NCBI GenBank assembly: GCA_029945985.1
Contig: JAQSDP010000161.1
Span: forward strand, 1 to 5,440
Reading direction: 5' to 3'
Source of the DNA: a bacterium
GTDB lineage: Bacteria; Acidobacteriota; Blastocatellia; Pyrinomonadales; Pyrinomonadaceae
Length of the DNA: 5,440 bases
The notes under the pieces were generated by a model. It made no database searches. It worked only from the letters and a program-made list of their open reading frames with translations, and had not been told where the DNA came from. This document shows positions 4,867 to 5,440 of the stretch, piece after piece. The number at the start of each line of letters is the position of its first letter. The first letter of the stretch is position 1. The translations under genes were made by a program, and so were the position numbers.

Positions 4867-5361
4867 TCATAGATGTTGATCTTTCGACTCCTCGGATTTG
4901 TCGCCGCTTTTGTCGTACCCGTCCTGCTCGACAACAGGGGTGAGCAGCCGCAATGCCAGGAACGTAATGACGCTCAGCACAACCGCTATTTCCACCCGGC
5001 CAAAGGCAACGGCGGCGCCGATGGCTCCCGTGCATCAGATGCTCGAAGCGGTCGCGAGCCCTCGAACATTTGCGCCTTCTTTTAAGATCGCGCCACCGCC
5101 GATGAAGCCGATCCCGCTAATCAACCCTTGAATGAGCCGAGCCTGCGTGTCGGCGCTGGTACCGGGAACGTTTCCAAGGATCAGCATAAACCCGCACGCT
5201 GCCATCGCCACGATCGGGAAAGTCCGCAGACCGAGATTGCGCTTCGATTCGGGCCGCTCCCATCCGATCGGAACAGCGAGAGCGAAAGCGAGAGCTACTC
5301 GAAGAAAGTCGACGATGGCAACGTTCCAGTCAAACGAAAACGCGTTGTATAAAAATTCCAT
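4867..5361 (-). pseudogene. MgtC/SapB family membrane protein gene with one in-frame TGA
   Basis: The frame opens with ATG 5361 and encodes 108 residues, a TGA at 5037-5035, then 55 more residues to a second TGA at 4869. Family hallmarks are clear: a first helix near residues 14-33 ending PIGWERPESKRNLGLRT, a second helix (PIVAMAACGFMLILG, 49-63), and the signature RLIQGLISGIGFIGGGAI with KEGANVRGLATASSI (75-108). After the TGA the homology continues at once with CTGAIGAAVAFGRVEIAVVL and a last hydrophobic helix to about residue 140, then a charged tail. The family has Trp in the 'TaaslW.taaiG' motif exactly where the TGA stands, so TGG to TGA is the simplest explanation. Truncation would remove the last membrane helix. 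The start lies 7 bp after the histidine-kinase stop, with no strong Shine-Dalgarno, suggesting coupling. MgtC-like proteins affect magnesium-starvation survival and ATP synthase or ion homeostasis in other bacteria. Confidence 0.8.
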
Positions 5362-5368
5362 AAACTTG

Positions 5369-5440
5369 CTAACCCGCGACCGATGCGGCCGGGAGCGAAA
5401 CAGTGATCGCCGTCCCTCTTTGTTCGTCGGCTATCGGGCT
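5369..5440 (-). CDS. C-terminal end of a probable sensor histidine kinase (partial)
   Basis: Only the last 23 residues and a TAG are inside the window. They read SPIADEQRGTAITVSLPA followed by ASVAG. The pattern 'G-T-x-[IVF]-x-[IV]-x-L-P' close to the C-terminus is the end of the GHKL/HATPase_c domain of two-component sensor kinases, where the last strand follows the G2 box. Other GHKL ATPases are possible, and no catalytic box can be checked because the gene runs off the window. The stop lies 7 bp before the MgtC-like ATG, so the two are probably co-transcribed. Confidence 0.6.
   Translation of the reverse strand, partial: SPIADEQRGTAITVSLPAASVAG

Noticed and set aside
4850..5035. Minus-strand frame starting at an ATG overlapping the premature TGA of the MgtC-like gene (TGATG)
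   Set aside because: It looks like a restart, but it is in another frame and gives an Arg/Cys-rich shadow protein. The family homology continues in the original frame instead.
5035..5037. Selenocysteine at the MgtC-like UGA, next to a Cys codon
   Set aside because: The family residue at this position is Trp rather than Cys, and the protein is a membrane protein with no redox motif.
1..5440. CRISPR array, insertion sequence or rRNA
   Set aside because: There are no regularly spaced repeats, no transposase-like protein and no rRNA-like sequence in the window.

Overview
The window is about 5.4 kb of bacterial chromosome of roughly 50% GC. It holds ten recognisable genes. Nine lie on the minus strand and read right to left; one small DNA-binding protein gene lies at the left end on the plus strand. 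The set combines a lipoprotein L,D-transpeptidase, an amphi-Trp protein, an lmo0937-type mini membrane protein, an MgtC/SapB protein and several small hydrophilic unknowns. This suggests a Gram-negative-type soil or sediment bacterium. I lean towards Acidobacteriota (Blastocatellia-like), because the single-TM protein at 1901-2368 resembles proteins I remember from that group; this is inference, not proof.

Layout in direction of minus-strand transcription: (1) 5440-5369, the last 23 residues of a probable sensor histidine kinase. (2) 5361-4867, an MgtC/SapB membrane protein interrupted by a single in-frame UGA exactly where the family has a conserved Trp. (3) A 312-bp gene-free stretch with a possible promoter. 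(4) 4554-3187, a secreted lipoprotein L,D-transpeptidase with an intact SHGCVR active site. (5) 3120-2881, a one-TM small protein with a GTG start, whose stop overlaps the start of the next gene (ATGA). (6) 2884-2639, an amphi-Trp protein gene interrupted by a single in-frame UAA. (7) 2576-2436, a 46-residue lmo0937-like double-TM protein. (8) 2368-1901, a 155-residue membrane-anchored helical protein. (9) A 280-bp gene-free stretch rich in perfect palindromes. (10) 1620-1255, 1204-959 and 950-708, three small, hydrophilic, probably disordered proteins in a row, ended by a weak terminator. To the left, 377-707 is gene-free, and 143-376 (plus strand) is an AlpA/MerR-like winged-helix protein preceded by alternating-orientation CCATCGA repeats that may be its operator.

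Read together, genes 4-8 look like an envelope or stress module: peptidoglycan cross-linking plus very small inner-membrane proteins. The hydrophilic trio may be stress-protective proteins, but nothing in the sequence proves this. The most notable observation is that two conserved genes each carry exactly one premature stop with the reading frame and homology intact on both sides. UGA, UAA and UAG all also serve as ordinary terminators here, so a changed genetic code does not explain it simply. Recent point nonsense mutations, consensus or sequencing error, or programmed readthrough remain possible.
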